A DNA stretch of 64,000 bases, taken from Plecoglossus altivelis (lineage: Eukaryota > Chordata > Actinopteri > Osmeriformes > Plecoglossidae). Each line of letters begins with the position of its first letter. Within the stretch, counting starts at the first letter, position 1. The position numbers were made by a program, and so were the translations under genes. Shown here in pieces: positions 24,205 to 35,246 of this stretch. The notes under the pieces were generated by a model. It worked only from the letters and a program-made list of their open reading frames with translations, had not been told where the DNA came from and ran no database searches. The DNA is taken from positions 1,871,684 to 1,935,683 of the forward strand of contig BROE01000019.1 of the NCBI GenBank assembly GCA_036571765.1. The letters run 5' to 3'.

Positions 24205-26385
24205 TCATTCAACCAACCTCTGGTGACCACTCCGCCTGTGGTCGCTGAAGCGTTATATCAGAACGACGTCCACCTCCGGCTGTCCTCAGCCTCTGCCTCT
24301 CCTCGGAAGACGTGAACGGCAGTATTAGAGGAGATCCGTCTAAAAACAATTGCCTCTCTCAGTCGCGCTTCTAATAGAACTAAACCGTCTCCTCCAAATA
24401 ATGTGAAGAGAATACTCAGGAGCAGGCTCTGCCGCACCGTCACCTCTTGACATCCGGGCTATAGGTGTGAGAACCGCTTCTCCTCGCACTGAGTCTCCAG
24501 GCGAAAACGCCTTTTGCCATATAGTTTCCTTGCGACCCCCTCTCGGTAGTTCTCTTCTCCATAGCCTCCTAGTCCCGAATATTCCGTCCCCCAGACCACT
24601 GATGGTGTCTTTCGCCTCCGTCGACAATCCCAGTCCGCGGCACGGCTTGCTACTTTGTGACCGATACCCGTCAACTGCTATGTCTCCGTTTAGTCCCACA
24701 AGCTATACCAGGCTTGATTAGGACTAACCTTCTTCAGTTCATTGACAGCCTATCCTACCTTCCGGTTGTGCGCCTCCACCCACCATGGTTCGGGATTGCC
24801 GCCGCGTACTGGCACCAGAGCGACCGCAGCTCCGGCGCCGCGCGCATCAAATCGACAATATCGGCGGGAAGGACCGAGAACATAGTCCACTCAGACTCAA
24901 TGTCCTCCGTCCCCCCCGCGGAATATGTGAGAAACTCTCCCGGAGGTGCGAGCTGAAGACCCTGCTGACAGAAAGCTCCGCCAGACGTTCCCAAAAGACC
25001 CTCACGATACGCTTGAGCCAAAGTCCTGCCACGGCTACGTCCGTAAACTTCCTCCTCCAGACCAGTCTGGATCGCGAGTCTCTGCCTACAAAAGTCGCCG
25101 TAGATCGTTGACAGCTCCGCCCCTCCTCTTTACTCACCGAGTGTCCGATACACGTGGCCGGAGGTCAGTGGACACGACAACAAAGTCGATCATCGACCTT
25201 CCGCCTAGAGTGCCCTGGTGCTAAGTGCACTGATGGACACCCTTGGCCGAAGGTCGATGATCGACTTTGTGCTCGAACATGGTGTTTTTTATGTACAAAC
25301 TGTAACTAGCACAGTAGTCCAACAACAAAACACCGTTCGGGTTCAGATCGGGGGGATTCCTCCCAATCACACCTCTCCAGTTGTCACTGTCGTTACCCAC
25401 ATTCATTGGGTCGAATCTTTTTCCCCCCTCTCTCCTCGTGGATCACACCCGAGCAGAACAATGAGTTCCCCGGCCGGTGCACTTATTCCAGATACCTTCC
25501 TCGACCAGAGACCCCAAAGAAGCCGCAGACCCTAACGTCATGCCTGCTGTTCGGCCCCAAAAAAGGTAAGTAGCCACTACAACACTCTCGAGCAGGACAC
25601 AGTCCCCGGCTTTGAAGACGCACACGTGGAATCTCCACGACCCTTCTCGTTCTTAGCCGGATTGGTGAAACCCCAACAGCGCTAGCCGCGGTCTGAGCCC
25701 CACTGGGCGCTATGAGCCAATGCCCAAACAGCCAGCCCGTCTCGCCTCTCCCCCTGCAAGCAAACAGCGCGCACGAGGAAATTGTCCCTCACGACACTAC
25801 TTCTTCCTGACCTTGAGCAACATCATCCAGAGGAGATAAATGGACCGAGACATCCAGCTTGTGCCGTGGAGTGAGGGCCGAACGTTGTATATCTAGCCGC
25901 TGTCCGTAATCACGCCTACCTCTCCGCCAGCAAGAGCGTACGGACTCCGTTTGCCTGCCAGCGAGGAGTGTAGTGACATTCCATCGGCCCAGGCTTCTAA
26001 GGAACACGTTGTCATGCCCAGTCGGAGATCCGTCCAGGCACCTGCCCCTGAACGCCGCCCAAAACACACTGCACCGGCCCCCCTACGGTCCTTCCTGTAG
26101 GTGGTGGGGAGTTGCGGTAGGCCTCCAGTAAGGTGCATCCCCATCGTTACCCCTATTTCGGGCTATCCACCCGGCCGAAGGTCCCCATGCGCGGCGAAGA
26201 CCGGCCACCAGGCGCTCGACTGCGAGCACCCACCCCAGTCCTGGCTCCAGGGTGGAGCCCCATGTAAACGCCACTCCGGGCGACGTAACGATTCTCCTTA
26301 GTTTTGTCGTCATAGGGGTTTTTGTTGAACCGCACTTAGTCTGGCTAGTCACCTAGGACCGACTGAAACGATCTCGCTAAAATTA
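24205..26385 (-). mobile_element. LINE relic, - strand: 5' region, endonuclease and linker; RT missing
   Basis: This GC- and CpG-rich island stands out sharply from AT-rich flanks. Reading the - strand from 26385 down, the order is a 5' leader, a decayed endonuclease region and its well-kept end (WRGVIGRN, LLLDYCASYSL, NTMFEHK in 25406-25260; GRRSMIDFV near 25200-25175). The inter-domain linker follows (KRIVRVFWERLAE, HLRES, ESEWTMFSVLPADIVD), down to the threshold of the RT near 24.2 kb. Many frameshifts and stops break it. I recognise it as a widespread fish APE-type LINE (RTE/Rex-like; clade unsure). The RT and 3' end are absent, which is not the usual 5' truncation. Confidence 0.8.
25180..25270. 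repeat. 26-bp inverted repeat inside the LINE relic
   Basis: The arms at 25180-25205 and 25245-25270 match at 25 of 26 positions as reverse complements, separated by 39 bp. One arm is the normal GRRSMIDF-coding segment. The other is an extra inverted copy placed between EHK and GVHQC. Confidence 0.9.
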
Positions 26386-29300
26386 AAAAGGCTGAGTTTG
26401 GATATATATACACAACTGAAAAGCTTACATGGAAACTATTGAAAAGCTTCCCCACATACTAGTAAAATACTCCCCTGTATTAATTTCATGTGCTCTCACA
26501 TCGTATGGGAGAACCTTCACATAAACTAGGTATTGAAAAGCTGTCATATTTGTAAGGTGTGTTCATACACACAGTTAAAGTGCTCTCACATACTAGGATT
26601 GTGAAAACCTTTTAATATAAATGAGGTATTCAGCAAATGCTGGTAATGTGTGGTCCAATTCACAATAAAAATGCTCTTCTAGTATTTTGACAGCTTTAAT
26701 AGCCTTCAAATATTTTCTTAATAAACCCTTCCAAAAAGTGAATACTGATCCAACAAGATGTTTGTGATAACTGAAGACCCTTAGTCACAGCAGACACTGT
26801 TCCCTAAATGGCAGGAGGAATCCTAGCAAGAGAACCTCTTGTGACTTCAATGAGTTTGGATACCTTGACTGGACCAGTGAATGTGTCTGGAATTATGACC
26901 CCAGTTAGGAGGGAAGACAGTTTCATTTGATTTCGCTTAGTGATCGACAAAGGAAGAATCTAACCAATAGTATGCAGGTTCACTAGTTACATCAATGGTA
27001 ACGTAACTAAAACTGTGTTAAACATAAAAGGAGCTGCGTCGAATAACAATAGTTGATATATTTGATGTAAGGCTTTGGCTGGACTGAAAAAGACATATCT
27101 TTGCATTGGCTCCTGAATTAAACAAGAGTGGGGAGCCAATGGACACAATTAGCAAGGAAAATGTGATTTGAGTTCTAATTCCTGAAAAAAAAACTGCTTA
27201 AAGTGCCTGTGTATGCATATACAGCCGCAGTAATGCTTTACTGATCTACTGTATCCACTTTGATCAGCAGCACAATGTGCACTGACAAATTAGTTTACCA
27301 TATTTTCCTTAGTTGTACTTTCAATTTCACAATCTTTTCATTTGTGCACTTGATTGACAGATCATTTATGTCAAATGACAACTATACCAGTGCTGCGTCT
27401 CTTACCTAAGCCAGCTGAAGAGTGACAATCAAATGTAAAAATGTGTCTGCCTCCTCTTGATGAATCTGCCTCCAAATTAGTAGTCTTGCGTATCTTTCAA
27501 ACTCTTCATAACCCACTCTGCTAATTTATGAATTAGCCTTTGCGATACAGTCACAGGTTTTGTGTCATCTCCTGGTAATCAAAAGGAATGTAGAACAGCA
27601 ATGGAAGTACTAATCAGTTGTTTGTTTTGTAGCCCGCAAATGACCTTCTTTGAGTCAAGTGCACCAGGGAGCTGAATGCCTATACTATGTTTACCTTCCT
27701 TATTCATATTAAGCTGTGACTCCTCCCAGCTCTGTCCCCTGGCCCTGTTGAACCAAGTATCCGTCAGGCTGTTTACGTTCAAGAGATGTTGGTTTAAACA
27801 AGACTCAGGAAGCAGAAGAACCCCACACATTAATTAACATAGCTGAATAATGTTGTATTTTCAGGGCCCAGGAAGAAGAATAAGAGTGTCTGGTTTGTCA
27901 TTCTTCCTGCTGATTACCTTATGTGAGATGAGTTAATTAGTGACACTAAAATGGCCTTGAAATATTCTTGAAAAATAAGCAAAGCACAATATGCCTATTC
28001 CACTTTGTGGAAACAGAGTGATTTTATTGATAGCTCTTCTTTCATCTGTTATATTGCTTTTTGAAAAAGTATCTGAATAATTGTTAGATTTGATTTCTCC
28101 AACCAAACTCCCAGGACTTTATAAGTGAAATGACACAACAAGGTTCTGATGTGATTTTCTTTTAGTCTTTTTACATTTTAGTGTTGGAATGAGATATCTG
28201 TTGAAATAATTTGATGATGTCTGTAATGTGTACTGTGTCAAAATGGATGTCTTGTCTCACTGCAAACAAAATCGGCCTACTGTTAAACATAATTAAACCA
28301 GAAAACCTGTCTTGGTAAATCTGATGATTGGGAAGCCATGGCAACAGTAACTGTTCTCAATGGAATGATGGCAAATAAAAGCAGGAATGTTTAGGCTTGA
28401 AAACTAAAGATCAGTCTTCATGCTTTGAAGATAAGTGTTGGAATTAAATTGTAGAATGTGAGATGAAAGAGTAGGGGCTGGTGACCATTATTAATATGAT
28501 GAATGTCATATTTTATGTTCCTTCCATAAGATAGTGGCACAAGAACATATAATATATTTTTACAGACATTCTTAATGGCTCAGCAGACTCAAAAATAATA
28601 TATGGCTGCCAGAGAAGAACTGGAGTTTTTATGTTGGTCAAACAACTAAAACTAAGTTCTTTGATCTAATGGAATATGGGTAACTTGGACACTGCATTAA
28701 TATTATGTATGTGTCTGTATGTCTGTATTTATACTATAAATCTTGTCATAAGTATGAAGCAAGCCTACAGTGTGTATCGGTATATCTCTGTGTGTTATAC
28801 AACTTGAAATTACAAATATAGCAAACATATTTCCTACCGACAGGGCATTCTTATTAAGGGTTTCTCTTCTCTGGAACAAACTTAATGTTTCAATGTAGGG
28901 GGCTGGCACTGTTCTAGTTCACACTGGGGCTGACCTCACCCTTAATATTATTGTGACTGTGTTTTGTTCCTTTGCTTTCTCTAATCCTGCTTCCTTCTTT
29001 CAGTCCCCCTCTACACCCCCACTCCTGTCACCAAGTCACAAAGTGGACATCACTCTATCATAGTCTGCCAACATTGGACGAAGGTCTCTTATGATGGACT
29101 ACATAAAGTTTCTGGTCTGGCTGTCCGGTAATCCTGTGCTGATCCTGTGCTGTTGACATGTGTCAACTCAGAGCACCAAGTTGAGCCATGGATGTCTATA
29201 TTTCAACATCCATTTGCACAATTTAATCTGTACTCAGGTTAATGTCAGTGCATTCCTTTTTTGTGTGTGCAAGTGCATTCATCGTCTGTAAAAAAAAGAA

Positions 29301-31286
29301 ACAACAACCAGGCAGACCTTTTCAGGAACCTTACTTGTTAGTTTATGTTATTACCACTGCAGAAGGTTTACACCGAGAAGGGGGAAAAACAAGCAAAACT
29401 TGATCCAGGAGTTCAAGTCTTCAGCATAAGAGGTTGAGGCAAGTTTTCTTCCTCACTTCCAATGGTTGACCATTTGAATTTAAATGTAAATCCTTAACTG
29501 CACCATGTAAAGAAAATAAACAAAGTCTGAAGCTTTTAAAAAGGTTTAAGTTTAACCTCTACTGAGAGGACATTTTCAGGGAAATGGAAAACATTTGAAC
29601 AACTCCACCTGCTCAAAAGCCATACAATCCCAGTAATGAACTGTGATTGATTTATTCCTGATAAAAATTGAGTATTCGACCACGGTTACATATAAATCTA
29701 TACGGTAATCTTTCTCATTTTAGAAAATGGGTCAGCCATGGCAATCCCTTGATTACCTTGAACTTTCTTAGAGTATGTCAGTGCATCTAAATATCACACA
29801 AAGAAAGGGAGATAGGCCCTATTCATACTCTGAATCAATATCTAAGCTGGCACAGCTGACATTAAGATTTCATTGGCTATTGAATATACTGAATATTTCA
29901 GTCAGAGTTGGAGGTCATATTACTATGGCCGTAATTCCCTTTCTTAAAGGCACCTCTGCATAAACGTTGCCAAGTGCACTGACTTGTGCATATTATAGAA
30001 TATTTGACAAATTGCATTCAAATTCATGTAAACTCTACCACATTTTTGCTTTGAAACACCAAACCTGGGAATGCAGGTCAAAGGAAAAGTGTAGTAATCC
30101 AAAACTCTAACAATGTCAAAGACAACTCATAAATCAACTAATCTTTGTTATTTTCAAATAATACCAACCCAAATCAGTTTAAAAAATAGTTGGTTTTGAT
30201 TTGGTCAGAAATTAGCTTGTAAACCTTTCCATCTCCTGTCTTCTTTCTATATTCAGAGATAAATGAAAAACCATTTAATGAGATGGCTATGAGCTGATTT
30301 GAGTAGGCTTGAAAAGGGGGTGTAATACTGCAAGACAGAGATTAGGATCTATTTCAGACATGGGAGAAAGAACTGCAATTTTAAGCTTTGGACACTACCT
30401 CTCTTTATCATTTAATTACATCAGGTTTAATGTTTGCCTACTCCCTATAATCTATCCTAAATCCACTGCTCCAGTATTATACCTGTGAATTGCCAAAAGG
30501 TGACATAGATTTCTTTGGTAGATCCTAACACACAAACTCAGAAACCTAATTGAGTTACTTTGCTTTAGATGGAGTTATGTGGAATGTCTAACCCTTTGTG
30601 TTACCTATACATAGTGTAAAGTAAATACTGAACTGAATGCTATACCCCCTTCAACATCACTAGTACAAGAGCAGAGGTCATTTGAGTTCAGCTCCACCCA
30701 GCATCCAAGAAAATGTGCAATTAATCCAACCTTAAGTTAGCCCTTTCTACCAAGCATGCCTTTTCCTAGTCAAATTAGTTCTGTTTTGCAAGTACAGGAA
30801 AAAGACAAGGTGATCTGCCCTGTCATTTTACGTTTTCAGCTGAATCAGCTTCAATCTCTTTCTTAAACGGGAGGTTTGACACTCTCCTTAGCTATCTGGT
30901 TCCTTGGAGAATAATAGACTCCACTGAGACTCATACATGGCTGATGGGATCTTTGCTGAGATTGAAGAATCCATGGTACGTTCCCTTACCAGTAGCTATG
31001 GCCCTCTCTCTTGAACAACAACTCCCACTCTCCAGACTAAGGATTCCCACCATGTAGTTGCATGAACATTAAAGGTCACTGAAAAGTACCAAAAGGTTAC
31101 AGCCGATGTTTGTGTGGGAGGACGTTGGTATCTGTGTTCAAAGTACTCAATTATTTGTATACTAATAACTAACTAACATAACTTTAGAATAAAGTCCCTT
31201 TTTAAATATCTGCTGACGCTAGGAAACAAGATATTTGCTTCTCATTAGTGCTGCTAGACTTGAAAATTAATATTATAAGTGCACTA
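26386..31286. other. Intergenic, no gene seen
   Basis: Long AT-rich, mostly unique sequence. All open frames are under 90 codons and unrecognised. No RNA gene or TE was recognised. Confidence 0.4.
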
Positions 31287-31622
31287 CGGGAAGTCGTGGC
31301 CTAATGGTTCAGGAGTCAGGCTTGTAACCTGCAAGTTGCTGGTTCAATTCTCACACCGGCAGGCATTGAAGGAGGGGATTGTGAATAAACAGCACTCTCT
31401 CTGCCTTCAATACCATGACTGAGGTGCCCTTGAGCAAGGCACCAAACCCCCAATTGCTTCCTGGGCGCTGGAGCAATAGCTGCCCACTGCTCCAGGTGCA
31501 TGTTCACTGTGTGTGCGTGCAGTTGCCCATTACTCACTGCTGTGTGTGCACTTGGATGAGTTAAATGCAGAGGTAAATTTCAAGTTTGGGTAACCATACT
31601 TGCCAATACATCACTTCACATT
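31287..31622 (+). mobile_element. tRNA-derived SINE
   Basis: The head resembles a tRNA, with an A box (TGGCCTAATGG, 31297-31307) and a B box (GGTTCAATTC, 31341-31350) at normal spacing for an internal Pol III promoter. A body follows with GAGGTGCCCTTGAGCAAGGC and CTGCCCACTGCTCC, which I recognise from common fish SINEs. The copy ends near the CACTTCACATT tail. The family name was not assigned. Confidence 0.8.
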
Positions 31623-34600
31623 ATATTTAATCTTAAACTGTTAATGTTAAACATTTGCGGTTTTGAAGCTCTGTACTTTATACTTACACACACACACACA
31701 CTTCAAGGAGACCAGGGTATCAGGCCAGGTAAGGAGGATCGATGTACTGATGAAGTCTCCCAAAATAGAACACACCAAATCGCGACAAAGGACATTAGGC
31801 CGCTGTGTAAGACTTGCTCCTTATCAGGGGATGGAAAGTGCAGATGTATGTAAATATGTGACACTATTGTGCCACAACTCCATATTTAATGCAAGTTGTT
31901 CACTTTCTAACCGTGTTTCCCCCACAGAGCTCTTTTGCAATCACTTCATGCTGCCATTGTGCATGACAACCAACTCCAATGTTCCCATGGCTTGAGACCA
32001 CTAGCACTGAGTCAATATGCGAAAGTAAAGCGTTTTAAGATTTGATATGTATGTAACATCTAGTTTCTATGAGCGCTATAGACATTCAGTCATTCTGGAA
32101 AAAGACAATTTTGTAGTCCAAGCTCAAACAGCCTCAACACTGTTTATGTCTTGGAGAGTCTGATTGCAGCTGTTTGCTAAAAATGTAATGGGTAGTTTTC
32201 CTATTCATGTATTTAATAACCTTTGTGCTAACATGCCATCAGATACTTGCACCGTTTGGCTGATACCTTAGAATCACCAAAATGCTGACTTTGTGAAGGG
32301 TTTAATGCTTTGTGCTCATTTGGGGCAGAGCCATCATCGATTTAAGTAAATGAAGGTAAGGTATATTGAAGAGGATATTTTCACAATCGATTGCCTTTCA
32401 CCGAAGCAGACTAAAAGAAAATGATAGGAAGAACAATACCTTAACAGGCCTTCACTTTGTCTATTTTCTGGGTGGGTATCATGGGTTGGAGAGAATGAGA
32501 GTGAAAGGGCAAAGGGCCAACAAATGGAGCCACATTTGCTTACCTTTGTGACTTATTGTGTTTCACAAGAGGTACTGAGACAATCAATAGCCTTCTCCTC
32601 CTATCAGACCCCATCGATTCATTGTCCCACACAAAACTTGGCTATGCTTCAGTGATCATCTCCTCTATCCTAGTCATGGTAACTGGAGATTTGTCTTTGC
32701 CTGTCACAGGGTATAGCCTCCCCACATATCTGCCAAGTCTGCCAATTGAAAACAAATCCAAAAGTCTTGCTTTCAGGCCAGATAGTGATTTTAGATTAAA
32801 AGTGGGGGCTGTATGTATGGGATGTTACAATGCCAGTTTAGTAATCATCAGTTAAATGTAGCGCACAAAGGCCATTTTGTTTCAGATTGATTATTATTGA
32901 CCATGGAAATTGTATGGTATGGAAATTATAAGTGTATCAAAGCGATTATTGAGGACAGCTGAAGGGCACTCACACCTGCCACATTATGTCTACCACATAA
33001 GTAGCAAGTTCGTTGCAATTCTTGTCCCACTACACATGCAGCAAATCTTTGAACGGTGAGGAAGATTTGAACCAATTCCCTTTTGATTAGGCCTTCAGGA
33101 CCGCTGTCTCTCTAGCAAGGAGTCTGTCAGTCAGAAGAAGCTATACGTTTTCCTGGATTGTTTCCTCCTCTCTGTATAAAACCCTGCCTAATAGGGCATT
33201 TCAATGAAAAATCATTTGATTGGGCTAGGTTAAGAAGTGCCAAAGACCTGCCTAGAACATCATCTTATTGGAAAAGTCTGTGTGTTAACCCCCAGCTGCT
33301 GTGAAGGCAATGGTGCAGTACAGTGTTTTTTGGTGATAATCATTACTGTACTAACCCTACTGCGGCTCTCTCCCTACTCATATTCCCACTTAACTGCACG
33401 AAAGACAAAGAACATAGAAGCACTCACAGTGGGGTCCTGACAGTTCTTTTCCATGACACCACTCAAAGTTAGATGGTGACCTAGTTTTTGAATAGTTCTG
33501 CACATATTTAAGGAGGCAAGCATTTCAAATGGCAAGACTAATCAGAGAACCAATGTTGATAATATGATTAATAACTCATGGTGTCGTTTTATGTTGGTGC
33601 ACTGTTCATTTTTGTTCAATAGCAACATTATTTATTTTGTTGTTCTCAGAGTAGTTTTGAGAATATCTTGCAGCATTCCATTTGTAGTGTTTGAAGTATC
33701 AAGGACTATGGTGATGTGTAACAGTTGAACAACACTTTACTTTTGATGGTTTTACAAATAAAGAGGAATACGCCTAACTGTCGCCCCACCAAGATCTCTG
33801 CCTTTCATCCTTTTAAATTTTTTTAACTTATGATAAGACTTCACAGAACGTTATTGCCCTCTCTATCCTCTTATCAACAAATATTACCGTTCTCGCCAGT
33901 GCAAAACCTGTCTTATGCTACTCTGTTCATTGCATCACTACAGAATATGCAAAAATAATAAAGTGTTGGGCAACACTTGCTACATAATATGTTACTGCAA
34001 GTACTACTGACCCTACAGGTGTTACTGGTTATTACAAAAGTGTAAGAAAGAACACTATGGGATGTAGGATACCTGGATGTTTTAAAGGGGCAGTTGCACG
34101 TGTTACCAACACAAGATAAACAATGTTAACATTCACCCAACGAAAGCTCAACGTCTGCCATAATACGTTTCACTTGCAAAATAAAAAACACAATAACTGA
34201 GTACATAGACTTTTTTGCAATGACAATTTGTTACCACATGTATAGTTTTGTAGTGACACGGTAGAAGATCATGTAACCTTGACACAAAGTGCCAAATTTG
34301 GTTGAAGTGAGGTGAGAAATACAAAAGAAAATACAATATGATCTTTTAAAATTGCACCTAAAAAGTATAGTTTACGTCAAAATCTCAATCTGATACATTA
34401 AGATTAACCACATAAGCCTCTTTTTACATTGTCCACAGCTAACTTTGTCTGATTAAGGGTGGTAAAACAGCCCATGAGGTCAAGCATTTCTAATGAAGTG
34501 ACCAGACAGCCTGCTGAACCAGTGTGTTTACTCTGATGTGCTGGGAGAAAATTCAATAGTAGAGTGGTGGACAAGCTCAGGGGAGTTGTGTTTACAGATG

Positions 34601-35054
34601 GAGATAATTACTTGCACAGAGGCAGTGCCTCAAATGATGAAATACCTTAGGGTGCTTGGCAGTAAATCTTTTAAGCCTGGAGTTTGAGGCCCTGCATGCA
34701 TCTGTATCAACTCTGAGAGCGGAAAGGGAGAGGTAATAAAATACTGCAATGCTCTGCCAAAGGATAAAATATGGTGAAAAAAACAAAGAAAATGAATGAC
34801 TCAAAATGACCTTTTAACAAGTGGTATGGAAAACAGATGATAGTCGTTGATCCTTTGAACTTGTTGAAAGATGTTCTGGAAATGTCTAAAGACATCCATG
34901 ATGATCCCAAGGTTTTGTGACTTGTGTACTGTTTTACTCAATCCAGTCCATACTATTGAAACCTGGGGGGGTGTTCCAGACAGTGGATTTAAGAAATATA
35001 AGCCTAACCCTAAACTCTGTGTTAATTTCCCCTAAAATGGGAGACTTTTCAGTT
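31623..35054. other. Intergenic, no gene seen
   Basis: It has a short (CA)n tract at 31685-31701. The rest is unique sequence with only short chance open frames. Confidence 0.4.
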
Positions 35055-35246
35055 CAGTGAACAGTGCCTGTGATGCAGTCAGTGATTAAGATGCGAGTTT
35101 AAGCACAGAAATACAGATTCCTTGAACTTTAGATAGTGCCTGTGATAAAAATGGTGGCATACACACACAGATTTCTGGATTATTAGAGGGCACAGTGCCC
35201 ACGATGATGTTGGTGACACAGACAGATATCTGGAATTATAGATAGA
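35055..35246 (+). repeat. Dispersed repeat with internal tandem units, copy B
   Basis: Three successive units begin with AGTGCC(T/C) at about 35065, 35155 and 35194. Each runs into a purine/CA-rich block ending CAGATT/CAGATA plus TCTGGA-like words. The first unit aligns with copy A at 18.83 kb through GATGCAGTCAGTGATTAAGA. Confidence 0.5.

Noticed and set aside
24258..26352. Cluster of 60-119-codon ORFs on both strands in the GC-rich island, resembling a novel compact gene cluster
   Set aside because: The - strand fragments match LINE endonuclease and linker blocks in the correct order across frameshifts. The others are shadow frames made long by high GC.
31287..31365. Possible tRNA gene
   Set aside because: A and B boxes are present but the cloverleaf arms do not pair well and a SINE body follows directly, so it is a SINE head.
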